Notes: generated from the letters alone by a model not told the origin. Positions 18,843-28,912 are shown, counted from the stretch's first letter. The stretch is 64,000 nucleotides of DNA from Pseudomonas citronellolis (GCF_029335315.1 NZ_JARJLT010000296.1:1-64000); one strand, 5' to 3'. A program made the numbers and translations.

Positions 18843-19277
18843 ATGAGAAATTATCGGGCAACGCAGAAAGGCTTCACGCTTATCGAGTTGATGATCGTCG
18901 TGGCGATCATCGGGATTCTGGCGGCGGTCGCGATTCCGCAGTATCAGAACTACATCGCTCGTAGCCAGTTTTCGGAAGCTCATAGTTTGATGAGCGGAGC
19001 AAAACCAGCGGTTCAAGAGAAGATTGACCAGGGGTTAGCTATCACGGCCGTATCCCTGGGCCTGCAGCTGAACGGAAAATATGGCGCAATTGCATCTCCC
19101 ACTGATGCGCAAGCAGGCGCGACTTCATACACGTTGACCTATACGTTTGCTGGGGCGAGCCCGAATCTGAATGGAAAGACCGTTACTTACAGCTATAGCC
19201 AGGCTGCAGGTGTTTGGAGTTGCGCTACCAATGTTGAGCAAAAGTTTGCGAACAACTGCAGCCCTCAAACTCCATGA
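18843..19277 (+). CDS. Orphan type IVa major-pilin-like protein
   Basis: A 144-residue prepilin. A 10-residue leader ([10 protein letters not shown]) ends at the prepilin-peptidase site, followed by [20 protein letters not shown] with the conserved Glu5 and the hydrophobic assembly helix. The C-terminus has two cysteines ([16 protein letters not shown]) forming the disulfide-bonded D-loop typical of PilA. It should be cut and N-methylated by PilD and assembled into pili. It is not next to pilBCD or minor pilin genes but alone between the NCS2 permease and ilvD genes. The DNA is AT-richer than both flanks, suggesting transfer. The ATG at 18843 is set by the GGAG site and leader; the frame is open upstream without family likeness. 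It could be the main pilin of the strain or an alternative one. Confidence 0.9.
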   Translation: MRNYRATQKGFTLIELMIVVAIIGILAAVAIPQYQNYIARSQFSEAHSLMSGAKPAVQEKIDQGLAITAVSLGLQLNGKYGAIASPTDAQAGATSYTLTYTFAGASPNLNGKTVTYSYSQAAGVWSCATNVEQKFANNCSPQTP

Positions 19278-19366
19278 TTTTGAACGCGCTTAGTCTGGAA
19301 GGTTTTTGGGGTTTGCCTTGAGGGGCGCCAAATTCAGACATCAGGAGCGTTTGTTTGATTAGGAAT

Positions 19367-19395
19367 AAAAAGCCCGGAGCAAGTCCGGGCTTTTT
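19367..19395. terminator. Bidirectional terminator between the pilin gene and ilvD
   Basis: Arms AGCCCGGA (19371-19378) and TCCGGGCT (19384-19391) around a 5-base loop, with an A-run before and a T-run after. It serves the convergent pilin and ilvD genes. Confidence 0.92.
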
Positions 19396-19411
19396 GTTTT
19401 CTATGGAACGA

Positions 19412-21250
19412 TCAGCCGTCCAGCAGCGCCTTGTTGCGCACAGCACCCTTGTCGGCACTGGTAGCCAGCAGGGCGTAGGCCTTCAGCGCGGTGCTGACGC
19501 GGCGGGCGCGCGGTTGCGCCGGCTTCCAGCCCTTCTTGTCCTGCTCGATACGGCGGGCGGCCAGTTCTTCATCACTGACCAGCAGGTTGATGCTGCGGTT
19601 GGGGATGTCGATCAGCACCTTGTCGCCGTCCTTGACCAGGCCGATGGCGCCACCGGCGGCGGCTTCCGGGGACGCGTGGCCGATGGACAGGCCCGAAGTG
19701 CCGCCGGAGAAGCGACCGTCGGTGAGCAGGGCGCAGTCCTTGCCCAGGCCCTTGGACTTCAGGTAGCTGGTCGGGTAGAGCATTTCCTGCATGCCCGGGC
19801 CGCCTTTCGGGCCTTCGTAGCGGATGATCACGATGTCGCCCGGCTTCACCTCGTCGGCGAGGATGCCCTTCACGGCGCCGTCCTGGCTTTCGAAGATCTT
19901 CGCGCGGCCTTCGAACACGTGGATCGACTCGTCGACGCCGGCGGTCTTCACCACGCAGCCGTCGAGGGCGATGTTGCCGTACAGCACGGCCAGGCCGCCT
20001 TCCTGCGAGTAGGCGTGCTCGACGCTGCGGATGCAGCCTTCGGCGCGGTCAGCGTCCAGGGTGTCCCAGCGGGTGCTCTGGCTGAACGCGACCTGGGTGG
20101 GGATGCCCGCCGGGCCGGCCTTGAAGAAGGTGTGGACCTTCTCGTCGCTGGTCTGGGTGATGTCCCACTGGGCGATGGCGTCGGCCATGCTCGGGCTGTG
20201 CACGGTCGGCACGTCGGTGTGCAGCAGGCCGCCACGGGCCAGCTCGCCGAGGATGGAGAAGATGCCGCCGGCGCGGTGCACGTCTTCCATGTGGTACTTC
20301 TGGATGTTCGGCGCCACCTTGCACAGCTGCGGCACCTTGCGCGACAGGCGATCGATGTCGCGCAGGTCGAAGGCGATCTCCGCCTCCTGGGCCGCGGCCA
20401 GCAGGTGCAGGATGGTGTTGGTCGAGCCGCCCATGGCGATGTCCAGGGTCATGGCGTTCTCGAACGCCTTGAAGCTGGCCACGCTGCGCGGCAGCACGCT
20501 CTCGTCGCCCTCGCCGTAGTAGCGCTGGCAGAGCTCCACGGCCAGGCGGCCGGCGCGCAGGAACAGTTGCTCGCGGTCGGCGTGGGTGGCCAGGGTCGAA
20601 CCGTTGCCCGGCAGCGACAGGCCCAGGGCCTCGGTCAGGCAGTTCATCGAGTTGGCGGTGAACATGCCGGAGCAGGAACCGCAGGTCGGGCAGGCGCTGC
20701 GCTCGTACTCGGCGACCTTCTCGTCGGAGCAGGAGTCGTCGGCGGCCACCACCATGGCGTCGACCAGGTCCAGACCGTGGCTGGCCAGCTTGGTCTTGCC
20801 GGCTTCCATCGGCCCGCCGGAGACGAACACCACCGGGATGTTCAGGCGCAGCGCGGCCATCAGCATGCCGGGGGTGATCTTGTCGCAGTTGGAGATGCAG
20901 ACGATGGCGTCGGCGCAGTGGGCGTTGACCATGTACTCGACGGAGTCGGCGATGATCTCGCGGCTGGGCAGCGAATAGAGCATGCCGTCGTGGCCCATGG
21001 CGATGCCGTCGTCCACGGCGATGGTGTTGAATTCCTTGGCCACGCCGCCGTGCTTCTCGATCTCGCGGGCGACCAGCTGGCCGAGGTCCTTCAGGTGCAC
21101 GTGGCCGGGCACGAACTGGGTGAAGGAGTTGGCGATGGCGATGATCGGCTTCTTGAAGTCTTCGTCCTTCATCCCGGTGGCGCGCCAGAGGGCGCGGGCG
21201 CCGGCCATGTTGCGGCCGTGGGTGGAGGTTTTCGAGCGGTAATCGGGCAT
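19412..21250 (-). CDS. ilvD: Dihydroxy-acid dehydratase
   Basis: Fe-S enzyme that dehydrates 2,3-dihydroxy-isovalerate and its methyl homologue in valine and isoleucine synthesis. The 612-residue protein begins [20 protein letters not shown]. The iron-sulfur ligands lie in [11 protein letters not shown] (near residue 122) and [19 protein letters not shown] (near residue 195), both diagnostic of IlvD. The active-site serine region [14 protein letters not shown] is near residue 520. I chose the ATG at 21250; the frame is open to 21394 but only 21250 gives the family N-terminus. It ends at the shared terminator with the pilin gene. It works downstream of ilvA (743-2257) in the same pathway. Confidence 0.97.
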   Translation of the reverse strand: MPDYRSKTSTHGRNMAGARALWRATGMKDEDFKKPIIAIANSFTQFVPGHVHLKDLGQLVAREIEKHGGVAKEFNTIAVDDGIAMGHDGMLYSLPSREIIADSVEYMVNAHCADAIVCISNCDKITPGMLMAALRLNIPVVFVSGGPMEAGKTKLASHGLDLVDAMVVAADDSCSDEKVAEYERSACPTCGSCSGMFTANSMNCLTEALGLSLPGNGSTLATHADREQLFLRAGRLAVELCQRYYGEGDESVLPRSVASFKAFENAMTLDIAMGGSTNTILHLLAAAQEAEIAFDLRDIDRLSRKVPQLCKVAPNIQKYHMEDVHRAGGIFSILGELARGGLLHTDVPTVHSPSMADAIAQWDITQTSDEKVHTFFKAGPAGIPTQVAFSQSTRWDTLDADRAEGCIRSVEHAYSQEGGLAVLYGNIALDGCVVKTAGVDESIHVFEGRAKIFESQDGAVKGILADEVKPGDIVIIRYEGPKGGPGMQEMLYPTSYLKSKGLGKDCALLTDGRFSGGTSGLSIGHASPEAAAGGAIGLVKDGDKVLIDIPNRSINLLVSDEELAARRIEQDKKGWKPAQPRARRVSTALKAYALLATSADKGAVRNKALLDG

Positions 21251-21494
21251 GACGAGTTCCTGCGGCTGATCAGGCTTCGGTAAGAGTCTTATCGTGAGCG
21301 TCGTTCGAAGCACATGCAAACGGCAGATGGAGCTGCATGCTCGGAGGGGGCTGCTAGGCGTGGCGGGGTCACCGCCCGCGCGGCCGGGGCTCACGGGCCC
21401 GCCGGGGGATGTTGGCGAGGGATGGTCAGGATTCTACGCCTGCCGCCGCCGCCAGGGAAAGGCTGGCGGTCGGCGGGGCGTCTTGCGGCCGGTT

Positions 21495-22691
21495 TCAGCT
21501 GTTGGGCAGCAGGCGCACGGTCAGGCTCTTGATGTAGCGGGTCTCGGGGATGGCCGGGTGCACCGGATGGTCGGGGCCCTGGCCGCCGCGCTCGAGCAGC
21601 TGGATGTTGCGGTCGAGATGGCGGGCGCTGCCGAGCAGGATGTCCTGCAGGTCGTCCTCGGGCAGGTGCATCGAGCAGGAAGCGCTGACCAGGATGCCGT
21701 CCTTGTTCAGCAGGCGCATGGCCTGTTCGTTGAGGCGGCGGTAGGCGGCCTCGCCGTTCTTCAGGTCCTTCTTGCGCTTGATGAAGGCCGGCGGGTCGGC
21801 GATGACCACGTCGAAGCGCTCGTCGGCGGACTTCAGCTCGCGCAGGGCGTCGAACACGTCGCCTTCGACGCAGGCGACCTTCTCGGCCAGGCCGTTGAGG
21901 GTGGCGTTGCGCTCGACACCGTCGAGGGCGAAGCCCGAGGCGTCCACGCACATCACTTCGCTGGCGCCGAAGGCCGCGGCCTGGATGCCCCAGCCGCCGA
22001 TGTAGCTGAACAGGTCGAGGACGCGCTTGCCCTTCACGTAGGGCGCCAGGCGGGCGCGGTTCATGCGGTGGTCGTAGAACCAGCCGGTCTTCTGCCCGGC
22101 CAGTACCGGCGCTTCGAACTTCACGCCGTTCTCTTCCAGCGGAACCCACTCGGGAACTTCGCCGTAGGCGTTCTCCACGTAGCGCTCCAGGCCTTCGGCG
22201 TCGCGCGCGCTGGAGTCGTTCTTCCACAGCACGGCGCTGGGCTTGAGCACCTGCAGCAGCGCGGCGAGCACGTCGTCCCGGTGGCGTTCCATGGTGGCCG
22301 AGGCCAACTGCACTACCAGCACGTCGCCGAAGCGGTCGACGACCAGGCCGGGCAGCAGGTCGGAGTCGCCGTAGACCAGGCGGTAGCAGGGCTTGTCGAA
22401 CAGGCGCTCGCGCAGGCTCAGGGCGACGTTGATGCGATGAACCAGCAGCGATTTGTCGAGAACGTGCTTGGTGTCGCGGGACACCAGGCGCGCGCAGATC
22501 AGGTTGTTGGGGCTCACCGCCACCACGCCCAGGGGCTTGCCGTTGGCCATCTCGAGGATCGCCTGGTCGCCGGCGGCGAAGGCGTTCAGCGGGGTGGCCT
22601 GGACGTCCACCTCGTTGCTGTAGACCCACAGGTGGCCGGCGCGCAGGCGGCGCTCGGCGTTGGCTTTCAGACGCAAGCTGGGCAGGGTCAT
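21495..22691 (-). CDS. rlmI: 23S rRNA (cytosine-1962-C5) methyltransferase, RlmI type
   Basis: Methylates C1962 of 23S rRNA with S-adenosylmethionine. The 398-residue protein has an N-terminal PUA-like RNA-binding domain (AERRLRAGHLWVYSNEVD, residues 10-75) and an EEHEE linker domain. The Rossmann methyltransferase domain has motif I VLDLFSYIGGWG near residue 220, motif IV ADPPAFIKRKKD near residue 290 and the catalytic cysteine region LVSASCSMH near residue 335. The motif set and length match RlmI/YccW rather than RlmKL. It lies between the pfpI-like gene and ilvD, all on the minus strand. A strong but short ribosome-binding purine run precedes the ATG. Confidence 0.88.
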   Translation of the reverse strand: MTLPSLRLKANAERRLRAGHLWVYSNEVDVQATPLNAFAAGDQAILEMANGKPLGVVAVSPNNLICARLVSRDTKHVLDKSLLVHRINVALSLRERLFDKPCYRLVYGDSDLLPGLVVDRFGDVLVVQLASATMERHRDDVLAALLQVLKPSAVLWKNDSSARDAEGLERYVENAYGEVPEWVPLEENGVKFEAPVLAGQKTGWFYDHRMNRARLAPYVKGKRVLDLFSYIGGWGIQAAAFGASEVMCVDASGFALDGVERNATLNGLAEKVACVEGDVFDALRELKSADERFDVVIADPPAFIKRKKDLKNGEAAYRRLNEQAMRLLNKDGILVSASCSMHLPEDDLQDILLGSARHLDRNIQLLERGGQGPDHPVHPAIPETRYIKSLTVRLLPNS

Positions 22692-22775
22692 GGGAGAGGC
22701 TCCGGCAAAAGAGCGCGATTATAGCGCAGCGGCGCGCGCCGCCGGAGCCGGGCGCGCGCCTTTCGGTCGGGCCGC

Positions 22776-23315
22776 CTAGGCGGCGAGGCTGTCGATCAAC
22801 TGCTTGCTGAAGGCCGGGATGTCGTCCGGTTTGCGGCTGCTGATCAGGTGGCCGTCGCGGACCACCGGGCGGTCGACCCAGTGGCCGCCGGCGTTGCTGA
22901 TGTCGTCCTTGAGCGAGTTCCAGCTGGTCAGGGTGCGGCCCTCGACCAGCCCGGCGGAAACCAGCAGCCAGGCGCCATGGCAGATCACCGCGATCGGCTT
23001 GCCGGCGTGGTCGGCGCGCTTCACCAGTTCCTGGGCCTTGGGCAGGCTGCGGATCTGGTCGGCGTTGAAGACGCCGCCGGGCAGCAGTACGGCGTCGTAC
23101 TCGTCGATGCGTGCCGTCTCGAAGGTGCCGTCGACCTTGAAGGCGTCGGCCGGCTGGTCGTGGTTCCAGCCGCGCACCTGGTCGGTGTTGTCGGAAAGGA
23201 TGTGCACCGTGGCGCCGGCGTCTTCCAGCGCCTGGCGCGGGCCGGTCAGTTCCACCTGCTCGAAGCCGTCGGTGACCAGGACGGCGACGGTCTTGCCTTT
23301 GAGTGTCTGGCTCAT
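22776..23315 (-). CDS. DJ-1/PfpI family protein
   Basis: A 179-residue protein of the type 1 glutamine-amidotransferase-like fold. The nucleophile elbow is AVICHGAWLLV with the catalytic Cys near residue 110, the conserved Glu is in TDGFEQVELTGP near residue 19, and the family block LLPGGVFNADQIRS follows near residue 77. PfpI-type proteins have been described as proteases, deglycases or stress chaperones; the sequence does not decide. The P. aeruginosa homologue at this locus was linked to stress tolerance and mutation rate, as I recall. Single gene between rlmI and the divergent HDOD gene. It starts at 23315 with MSQTLKGKTVAVLV. Confidence 0.88.
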   Translation of the reverse strand: MSQTLKGKTVAVLVTDGFEQVELTGPRQALEDAGATVHILSDNTDQVRGWNHDQPADAFKVDGTFETARIDEYDAVLLPGGVFNADQIRSLPKAQELVKRADHAGKPIAVICHGAWLLVSAGLVEGRTLTSWNSLKDDISNAGGHWVDRPVVRDGHLISSRKPDDIPAFSKQLIDSLAA

Positions 23316-23452
23316 GGCGGGTCTCCCATTTCGTCCGCTGGGTGTAAAGGTTCCGACACTCCCGCCGATGAAAGTTCAGTCTAAAACGCCAGTTCCAGAA
23401 GTCCTCCGTCTGGGTAAACTGTGCACCTCGTCAACTTTCCAGACCGCCCACC

Positions 23453-24331
23453 ATGGTCCAAGAACTTTCCGCCGAACAGATTCGCCAGGCTCTGCAGGGC
23501 ATCAGTGTGCCGCCGCAGCCGCAGATCATGGTCGATCTGCAGATGGAACAGGTCATGCCCAACCCCGACCTGAAGACCATCGCCAAACTGATCAGCCAGG
23601 ACCCGGGCCTCTCCGGCGCCCTGCTGAAACTGGTCAACTCGCCGTTCTTCGGCCTGGCCAACCGCATCACCTCGATCCAGCGCGCGGTCAACCTGCTCGG
23701 CAGCCGCTCGGTGATCAACCTGATCAACGCGCAGTCGATCAAGGGCGAGATGAGCGACGACACCATCGTCACCCTCAACCGTTTCTGGGACACCGCTCAG
23801 GACGTGGCCATGAGCTGCCTGAACCTGGCCAAGCGCATCGGCTACGAGGCGGTGGACGAGGCCTACGCCCTGGGCCTGTTCCACAACTGCGGCATCCCGC
23901 TGATGCTCAAGCGCTTCCCGCACTACATGGCGGTGCTGGAAGAGGCCTACGCCAGCGCCAGCGACGAACGCCGGGTGGTGGACACCGAGAACCGCGTGCT
24001 GAACACCAACCACGCGGTGGTCGGCTACTTCACCGCGCGCTCCTGGCGCCTGCCGGAGCACGTCTGCGAGGCCATCGCCAACCACCACAACGCCCTCTCG
24101 GTGTTCAGCGACGAAAGCTGCCGCGACACCCAGCTGAAGAACCTCCTGGCGATCCTCAAGATGGCCGAGCACATCTGCGGCTCGCACCGCGTGCTGGGCA
24201 ACCAGCCGGACGACCACGAGTGGGCCAGCATCCGCCCGCTGGTGCTGGATTACGTGGGCCTGACCGAGTACGACTTCGAGAACCTGAAGTCGAGCATCCT
24301 CGAGCTGGGCGTGGGGCAGGGCAGCTACTAG
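23453..24331 (+). CDS. HDOD domain protein
   Basis: A 292-residue protein with one HDOD domain over almost its whole length. This domain is a degenerate relative of HD phosphohydrolases found in bacterial signalling. Family marks are LISQDPGLSGALLKLVNSPFFGL (near residue 47), IQRAVNLLGSRSVINLI (near residue 75), ALGLFHNCGIPLMLKRFP (near residue 140) and the late WRLPEHVCEAIANHHN block, which keeps an HH pair. There is no REC, GGDEF or EAL partner domain, so it is probably an adaptor rather than an enzyme. It is divergent from the pfpI-like gene and ends just before a REPIN. Cellular role unknown. Confidence 0.85.
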   Translation: MVQELSAEQIRQALQGISVPPQPQIMVDLQMEQVMPNPDLKTIAKLISQDPGLSGALLKLVNSPFFGLANRITSIQRAVNLLGSRSVINLINAQSIKGEMSDDTIVTLNRFWDTAQDVAMSCLNLAKRIGYEAVDEAYALGLFHNCGIPLMLKRFPHYMAVLEEAYASASDERRVVDTENRVLNTNHAVVGYFTARSWRLPEHVCEAIANHHNALSVFSDESCRDTQLKNLLAILKMAEHICGSHRVLGNQPDDHEWASIRPLVLDYVGLTEYDFENLKSSILELGVGQGSY

Positions 24332-24376
24332 CGAGCGCGGATGGAGCCCGCTCCGGAAAACGGAGGCGGGCGGGGC

Positions 24377-24527
24377 GTAGGGCGAATAACCGTTCGCGGT
24401 TATCCGCCGCTACACCTTCGTTGCCGACAGCGTTGGCGCCTACCCAGCCAGCGCCAAGCCCAACAGCGAGCTGGCCGGCAGCCAAGGCCAGGCGGCGGAT
24501 AACGCCGTAGGCGTTATGCGCCCTACG
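24377..24527. repeat. REPIN: inverted REP pair between the HDOD gene and fabY
   Basis: Left copy GTAGGGCGAATAACCG, TTCG loop region and CGGTTATCCGCC (24377-24408). Right copy GGCGGATAACGCC, short loop and GGCGTTATGCGCCCTAC (24493-24526). Outward-facing GTAGGGCG ends and the inverted order repeat the layout at 8129-8242 with a longer spacer. It fills most of the gap between the two convergent genes. Confidence 0.87.
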
Positions 24528-24560
24528 GGCTGGAGCGGCGCAATGGAGATCGCTTCAATG

Positions 24561-24588
24561 AAAAAGCCGGGCAGATGCCCGGCTTTTT
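24561..24588. terminator. Rho-independent terminator of fabY
   Basis: A perfect 12-bp stem (AAAAAGCCGGGC at 24561-24572 and its complement at 24577-24588) with an AGAT loop. It lies 15 bases beyond the fabY stop codon. The A/T ends make it work on both strands. Confidence 0.93.
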
Positions 24589-24602
24589 CATGTGCGCGGC
24601 GC

Positions 24603-26507
24603 TCAGTCGAGCATGTCGCTGAAGCGTTCGTCCTTCTTGTACACCAGCGGCTTGGCGAAGCCCGGCACGCTCAGCTGGTCGGCGCCGATCTGGATCTCGC
24701 GGTCGTCGATCATGTCGTTGCCGAAGTTGTAGATGATGTCGAACTGGCCCTTGAGCGCCTGTTCCTCGTAGCGCCGGGCGGCGGCGCGGGTTTCCTCGCG
24801 GCGCGCCTGGTAGGCGTCGAAGGCGGCGGCGCCGTGGCGCTTGCGCAGCATCTTCTCGGCCACGCGCGGGGACAGCAGCACACCGGTGGCGTTGTTGCCG
24901 CCGAAGCCCTTGGAGTTGATGAAGCAGACGTCCAGGTCGTCGCGCTGGCGGTCGGTGTTGGACAGCGCGAGGCGATCCTTGTGCACGTCGTCGGCGAAGC
25001 GTTCGACGGTCTTGATGCCCGGCAGCAGGCCGTACTTGAAGGTGCCGAGGGCGGAGACCAGCTGGTCGGCGCTGGCGGTGGCCAGGGAGTGGCCGACGAA
25101 GGCCTTTGCCGCGGCCACCGGCCAGTCGCTGATGCCGAAGGCCTGGGCCACGCGGTCGAGGATTTCCGACTCGGTGACGCGGTTCGCCGGGGTGCTGGAG
25201 CCGTGGGCGTGGACGAAGCTGTGGCGGCGCACGCTGTCTTCGCCGACGATCTGCGCGGCGGCGGCCACGGCCTTGGCCATGGTCAGGTAGTTGCCAGGGC
25301 CGGGCGCGGAGATGGACTTCTTGAAACCGTCGGCGTTGGTGAATACATCGGTCACCGCGCCATGGATGTCGGCGCCCAGCTCCAGGGCCAGGGCGTCGTC
25401 CATCAGCACCACGTACTGGCTCGATTCGGCCAGGGTGAAGCCGCAGTTCTCGCCGAACGGGCGGCTGGCGCGGCGGAAGTCGACTTCGCCGCCGTCGCCC
25501 AGGTTGCGCAGGCCTTCTTCGGTGGCCAGCGCGCTCATGGCGGCGTAGCCCTCGACGACTTCCGAGGTGATCGGCGCTTCGCTGTTGCCCACCACCACCA
25601 CCCGCGCCTGGCCGGAGGTAATCACCTCGATACCCTTCTGCAGGTTGTAGAGGAAGGTCGCGCAGGCGCCGGTGATGCTGCCGGTGAGGCCGACGCTGCC
25701 CAGCACGTAGGCGTTGATGAAGTCGGTGGGCATGCTGTTGAAGCCCAGCGGCAGCTGCTTGGCGCTGACCCGGTGGCCGCGCAGGCGCGACTGCAGCAGG
25801 CCGCCGAAGCCGTTCTCGTCGAGCTGGCTCATGATGCTGCTGGAGAACACCGCGATCTCGTCGGGCTGCACGTGGTCGACGATGCGCTGCCAGTCGATGC
25901 CCACCGAGCGGATCGCGTCGGTGGCGCCGACCACGGCCATCTGCAGGCCGCGCGGGTGGAAGCGCGAGGCGTACAGCTCGCCCGGCTCGAAGCCGGTGGG
26001 CAGTTGGCCGGCGGACTTCACCGGCATCTCGCGGTAGCTGTCGACCTTGACCTCGACGCTGTCGTGCAGGGTCACGCGCACCTGGTTGTCGGCCAGCTCT
26101 TCCACCGACCAGTTGGCCGGCAGCGGCTCGGGCAACTGCTTGCGCACGGTGACGAAGCTCAACGGCTGGGCGGCGCTGGCTTCAAGGGTGAGGTTCTTGT
26201 GCCAGTGCGCGGCGTCGACGTCGAAATACTGCGCCTCGATGCGGCGGATCAGGGTCGAGCCGAGGATCTGCGCGGCGTGGCGCTGTTCTATGGCGGCCAG
26301 GTCCAGGCGCTCGCCGTCGGCGGCGTCCAGATAGTGGCCGTCTTCGAATTTCACCAGCTTCATCATCACGGCCAGGCCGGCGAGGGTTTCCTGGCGGGCG
26401 CGCGCGTCCAGGGACTCCAGGACGGTACGGCGGAACGCGTGGTGGAAGGAACTGCGACCCGCTGCGTTATACCCACCAAAACCTACGATGACCGGTAGTC
26501 GAGACAT
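24603..26507 (-). CDS. fabY: Beta-ketoacyl-ACP synthase FabY
   Basis: Condenses acetyl-CoA with malonyl-ACP to start fatty-acid synthesis; in P. aeruginosa FabY is the main initiating ketosynthase in place of FabH. The 634-residue chain is much longer than FabB/FabF. The thiolase-fold catalytic cysteine is in SITGACATFLYNL near residue 330. The two histidines are in FVHAHGSSTPANR (near residue 470) and AKAFVGHSLATASADQ (near residue 510). The ATG at 26507 (MSRLPVIVGFGGYNAAGR) has a GGAG motif 13 bases upstream; a TTG three codons earlier is less likely. It lies next to arcC, the same neighbour as in PAO1 as I recall, which supports orthology. Confidence 0.92.
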   Translation of the reverse strand: MSRLPVIVGFGGYNAAGRSSFHHAFRRTVLESLDARARQETLAGLAVMMKLVKFEDGHYLDAADGERLDLAAIEQRHAAQILGSTLIRRIEAQYFDVDAAHWHKNLTLEASAAQPLSFVTVRKQLPEPLPANWSVEELADNQVRVTLHDSVEVKVDSYREMPVKSAGQLPTGFEPGELYASRFHPRGLQMAVVGATDAIRSVGIDWQRIVDHVQPDEIAVFSSSIMSQLDENGFGGLLQSRLRGHRVSAKQLPLGFNSMPTDFINAYVLGSVGLTGSITGACATFLYNLQKGIEVITSGQARVVVVGNSEAPITSEVVEGYAAMSALATEEGLRNLGDGGEVDFRRASRPFGENCGFTLAESSQYVVLMDDALALELGADIHGAVTDVFTNADGFKKSISAPGPGNYLTMAKAVAAAAQIVGEDSVRRHSFVHAHGSSTPANRVTESEILDRVAQAFGISDWPVAAAKAFVGHSLATASADQLVSALGTFKYGLLPGIKTVERFADDVHKDRLALSNTDRQRDDLDVCFINSKGFGGNNATGVLLSPRVAEKMLRKRHGAAAFDAYQARREETRAAARRYEEQALKGQFDIIYNFGNDMIDDREIQIGADQLSVPGFAKPLVYKKDERFSDMLD

Positions 26508-26747
26508 CTCTCGCAAACTCCTTCATATGGGCCCGTCCTGTGCAGGACCGGATGGCGCGACCGGGAGCGTACGCGAGACGCAGGGGCGGCATCACGGATC
26601 GGGGCACAAGCCCGGCGGCAGTTCTGTGATTGGAATGCTTATGCTGACGAGGATGATGACTGCCGAGTCACGCTTTTGGCCAGGGATTGACAGCGAAAGG
26701 CGACGAACTTGCACGGAAGGGGGCGGGCGCGCGGTTGCGCAAGGGCG

Positions 26748-26770
26748 CCGGGAGCCAGGACGGCTCCCGG
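26748..26770 (-). terminator. Possible hairpin terminator of the arc operon
   Basis: Stem CCGGGAGCC / GGCTCCCGG with a 5-base loop, 19 bases past the arcC stop codon. The following bases on the minus strand are GC-rich with no U-run, so this is at best a weak or factor-dependent end. The remaining 240 bases up to fabY hold no clear promoter motif. Confidence 0.45.
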
Positions 26771-26788
26771 GCGGGGTGTTGCGAAGAC

Positions 26789-27727
26789 TCAGCGGTACTC
26801 GATGCCGGGCTTCTTGGTGCTGACGCGAGTGCCGGACTTGCCCTGGGTGATCGCGACGATGTTCTCCAGCGAGCCGATCACCGCGTCCTTGCCGGTGGCG
26901 CGGGCGAACTCGGCGGCGGCCTGGACCTTCGGCCCCATGGAGCCGGCGGCGAAGCCGAGGCGTTCGAGTTCGTCCGGGTGGGCCTGGGCGATGCCTTTCT
27001 GGGTCGGCTTGCCCCAGTCGATATAGGCGGCGTCCACGTCGGTGGCGATGATCAGGATGTCGGCGTTCAGTTCCTGGGCCAGCAGCGAGGAGCACAGGTC
27101 CTTGTCGATCACCGCCTCGACGCCGGAGAGTTTCTTCCCGGAGTCGTCATACATGGTCGGGATGCCACCGCCGCCGGCGCAGATGACGATGGTGCCTTTC
27201 TCCAGCAGCCATTTCACCGGGCGGATCTCGAAGATGCGCTTGGGTCGCGGGCTGGCAACCACGCGGCGGAACTTGTCACCGTCCGGAGCGATGCTCCAGC
27301 CTTTTTCCTTGGCCAGGGCTTCGGCTTCTTCCTTGGAGTAGACCGGGCCGATCGGCTTGGTCGGCTTCTGGAAGGCCGGGTCCTTGGCGTCCACCTCGAC
27401 CTGGGTGAGGATGGTCGCGAAGGGGACTTCGAAGGGCAGCAGGTTGCCCATTTCCTGTTCGATCATGTAGCCGATCATGCCCTCGGTCTCGGCACCGAGG
27501 ACGTCCAGCGGGTAGGGCGCGACCTTGTCGTAGGCGGCGCCCTGCAGGGCCAGCAGGCCCACTTGCGGGCCGTTGCCGTGGGCGATCACCAGCTCGTTGC
27601 CGGGCGCCACTTTAGCGATCTGTTCGGCGGCGATCCGCACGTTTTCGCGTTGATTGTCCGCAGTCATGGGTTCGCCACGACGCAGCAGGGCGTTACCGCC
27701 CAATGCGACGACGATACGCATAGTCAT
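26789..27727 (-). CDS. arcC: Carbamate kinase (catabolic)
   Basis: Last enzyme of the arginine deiminase pathway: transfers phosphate from carbamoyl phosphate to ADP, yielding ATP, CO2 and ammonia. The 312-residue protein shows the amino-acid-kinase fold marks of carbamate kinase: [16 protein letters not shown] at the N-terminus, [11 protein letters not shown] near residue 47, [14 protein letters not shown] near residue 180 and [15 protein letters not shown] near residue 205. Last gene of arcDABC, 63 bp after arcB. Expression should follow the operon promoter under Anr control. Length matches the family. Confidence 0.97.
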   Translation of the reverse strand: MTMRIVVALGGNALLRRGEPMTADNQRENVRIAAEQIAKVAPGNELVIAHGNGPQVGLLALQGAAYDKVAPYPLDVLGAETEGMIGYMIEQEMGNLLPFEVPFATILTQVEVDAKDPAFQKPTKPIGPVYSKEEAEALAKEKGWSIAPDGDKFRRVVASPRPKRIFEIRPVKWLLEKGTIVICAGGGGIPTMYDDSGKKLSGVEAVIDKDLCSSLLAQELNADILIIATDVDAAYIDWGKPTQKGIAQAHPDELERLGFAAGSMGPKVQAAAEFARATGKDAVIGSLENIVAITQGKSGTRVSTKKPGIEYR

Positions 27728-27790
27728 TTCCTCCTGAAGGTGAAAACGCCCCCGGGCCAGTGCAACCGGCCCGGGGAGCGCATCCGTCGA

Positions 27791-28801
27791 TCACATGTCG
27801 GCGAGGGTCGAGACGAGGATCGCCTTGATGGTGTGCATGCGGTTTTCCGCTTGCTCGAAGGCGATGTTGTACGGGGATTCGAAGACGTCTTCGGTGACTT
27901 CGATGCCGTTCTTCAGGTTCGGGTACTGGGCGGCGATCTGCTGGCCGACCTTGGTTTCGCTGTTGTGGAAGGCCGGCAGGCAGTGCATGAACTTCACGCG
28001 CGGGTTGCCGGCGGCTTTCATCATCTCCATGTTCACCTGGTAGGGCAGCAGTTCCTTGATGCGTTCACCCCAGGCTTCCACCGGCTCGCCCATGGACACC
28101 CAGACGTCGGTGTGGATGAAGTCCACGCCTTTGACGGCGGCCTTCGCATCTTCGGTGATGGTGATCCGGGCGCCGCTTTCCTCGGCGAATTTCTTGCAGG
28201 CGGCGACATGCTCGTCGGTCGGCCAGAGCTCCTTGGGCGCGGCGATGCGCACGTCCATGCCGAGCTTGGCGCCGATCAGCAGCAGCGAGTTACCCATGTT
28301 GTTGCGGGCGTCGCCCAGGTAGGCGTAGCTGATGTCGTGCAGCGGCTTGTCGCTGTGCTCGCGCATGGTCAGCACGTCGGCCAGCATCTGGGTCGGGTGG
28401 TATTCGTCGGTCAGGCCGTTGAACACCGGAACGCCGGCGTACTTCGCCAGTTCCTCGACGATCTCCTGCTTGAAGCCCCGGTACTCGATGGCGTCGTACA
28501 TGCGGCCGAGCACGCGAGCGGTGTCCTTCATGCTCTCTTTGTGGCCGATCTGCGAGGAATTGGGGTCGATGTAGGTGACATTGGCGCCCTGGTCATAGGC
28601 GGCGACCTCGAAGGCGCAACGGGTGCGGGTGGAGGTCTTCTCGAAGATCAGTGCGATGTTGTTGCCTTTCAGGTGCTGTTGCTCGGTACCGGTGTACTTG
28701 GCGCGTTTCAGGTCGCGGGACAGGTCGAGCAGGTAGCGCAACTCGCGAGTGCTGTGATGCATCAGGCTGAGCAGGTTGCGGTTGTGCATATTGAAAGCCA
28801 T
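27791..28801 (-). CDS. arcB: Ornithine carbamoyltransferase (catabolic)
   Basis: Phosphorolyses citrulline to ornithine and carbamoyl phosphate in the arginine deiminase pathway. The 336-residue protein carries the carbamoyl-phosphate loop [15 protein letters not shown] (STRTR, near residue 53), the YRG loop, [12 protein letters not shown] (HPxQ, near residue 137) and the ornithine-site FMHCLPAFH (HCLP, near residue 270). Position between arcA and arcC and length identify the catabolic enzyme rather than anabolic ArgF. It begins [13 protein letters not shown]. Intergenic distances in the operon (111 bp to arcA, 63 bp to arcC) fit the RNA processing known for arc mRNA in P. aeruginosa. Confidence 0.96.
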   Translation of the reverse strand: MAFNMHNRNLLSLMHHSTRELRYLLDLSRDLKRAKYTGTEQQHLKGNNIALIFEKTSTRTRCAFEVAAYDQGANVTYIDPNSSQIGHKESMKDTARVLGRMYDAIEYRGFKQEIVEELAKYAGVPVFNGLTDEYHPTQMLADVLTMREHSDKPLHDISYAYLGDARNNMGNSLLLIGAKLGMDVRIAAPKELWPTDEHVAACKKFAEESGARITITEDAKAAVKGVDFIHTDVWVSMGEPVEAWGERIKELLPYQVNMEMMKAAGNPRVKFMHCLPAFHNSETKVGQQIAAQYPNLKNGIEVTEDVFESPYNIAFEQAENRMHTIKAILVSTLADM

Positions 28802-28912
28802 GTTCTTTCTCCTTGTGGGATGGAATCTCGGCCCTCGTCAGTACAGCTCGTGGCTGGCGGGGCGGGCGGCCCTGGCTGGGGCCGCCGCATTGAGCAGGGT
28901 GAACTCGGGCGA

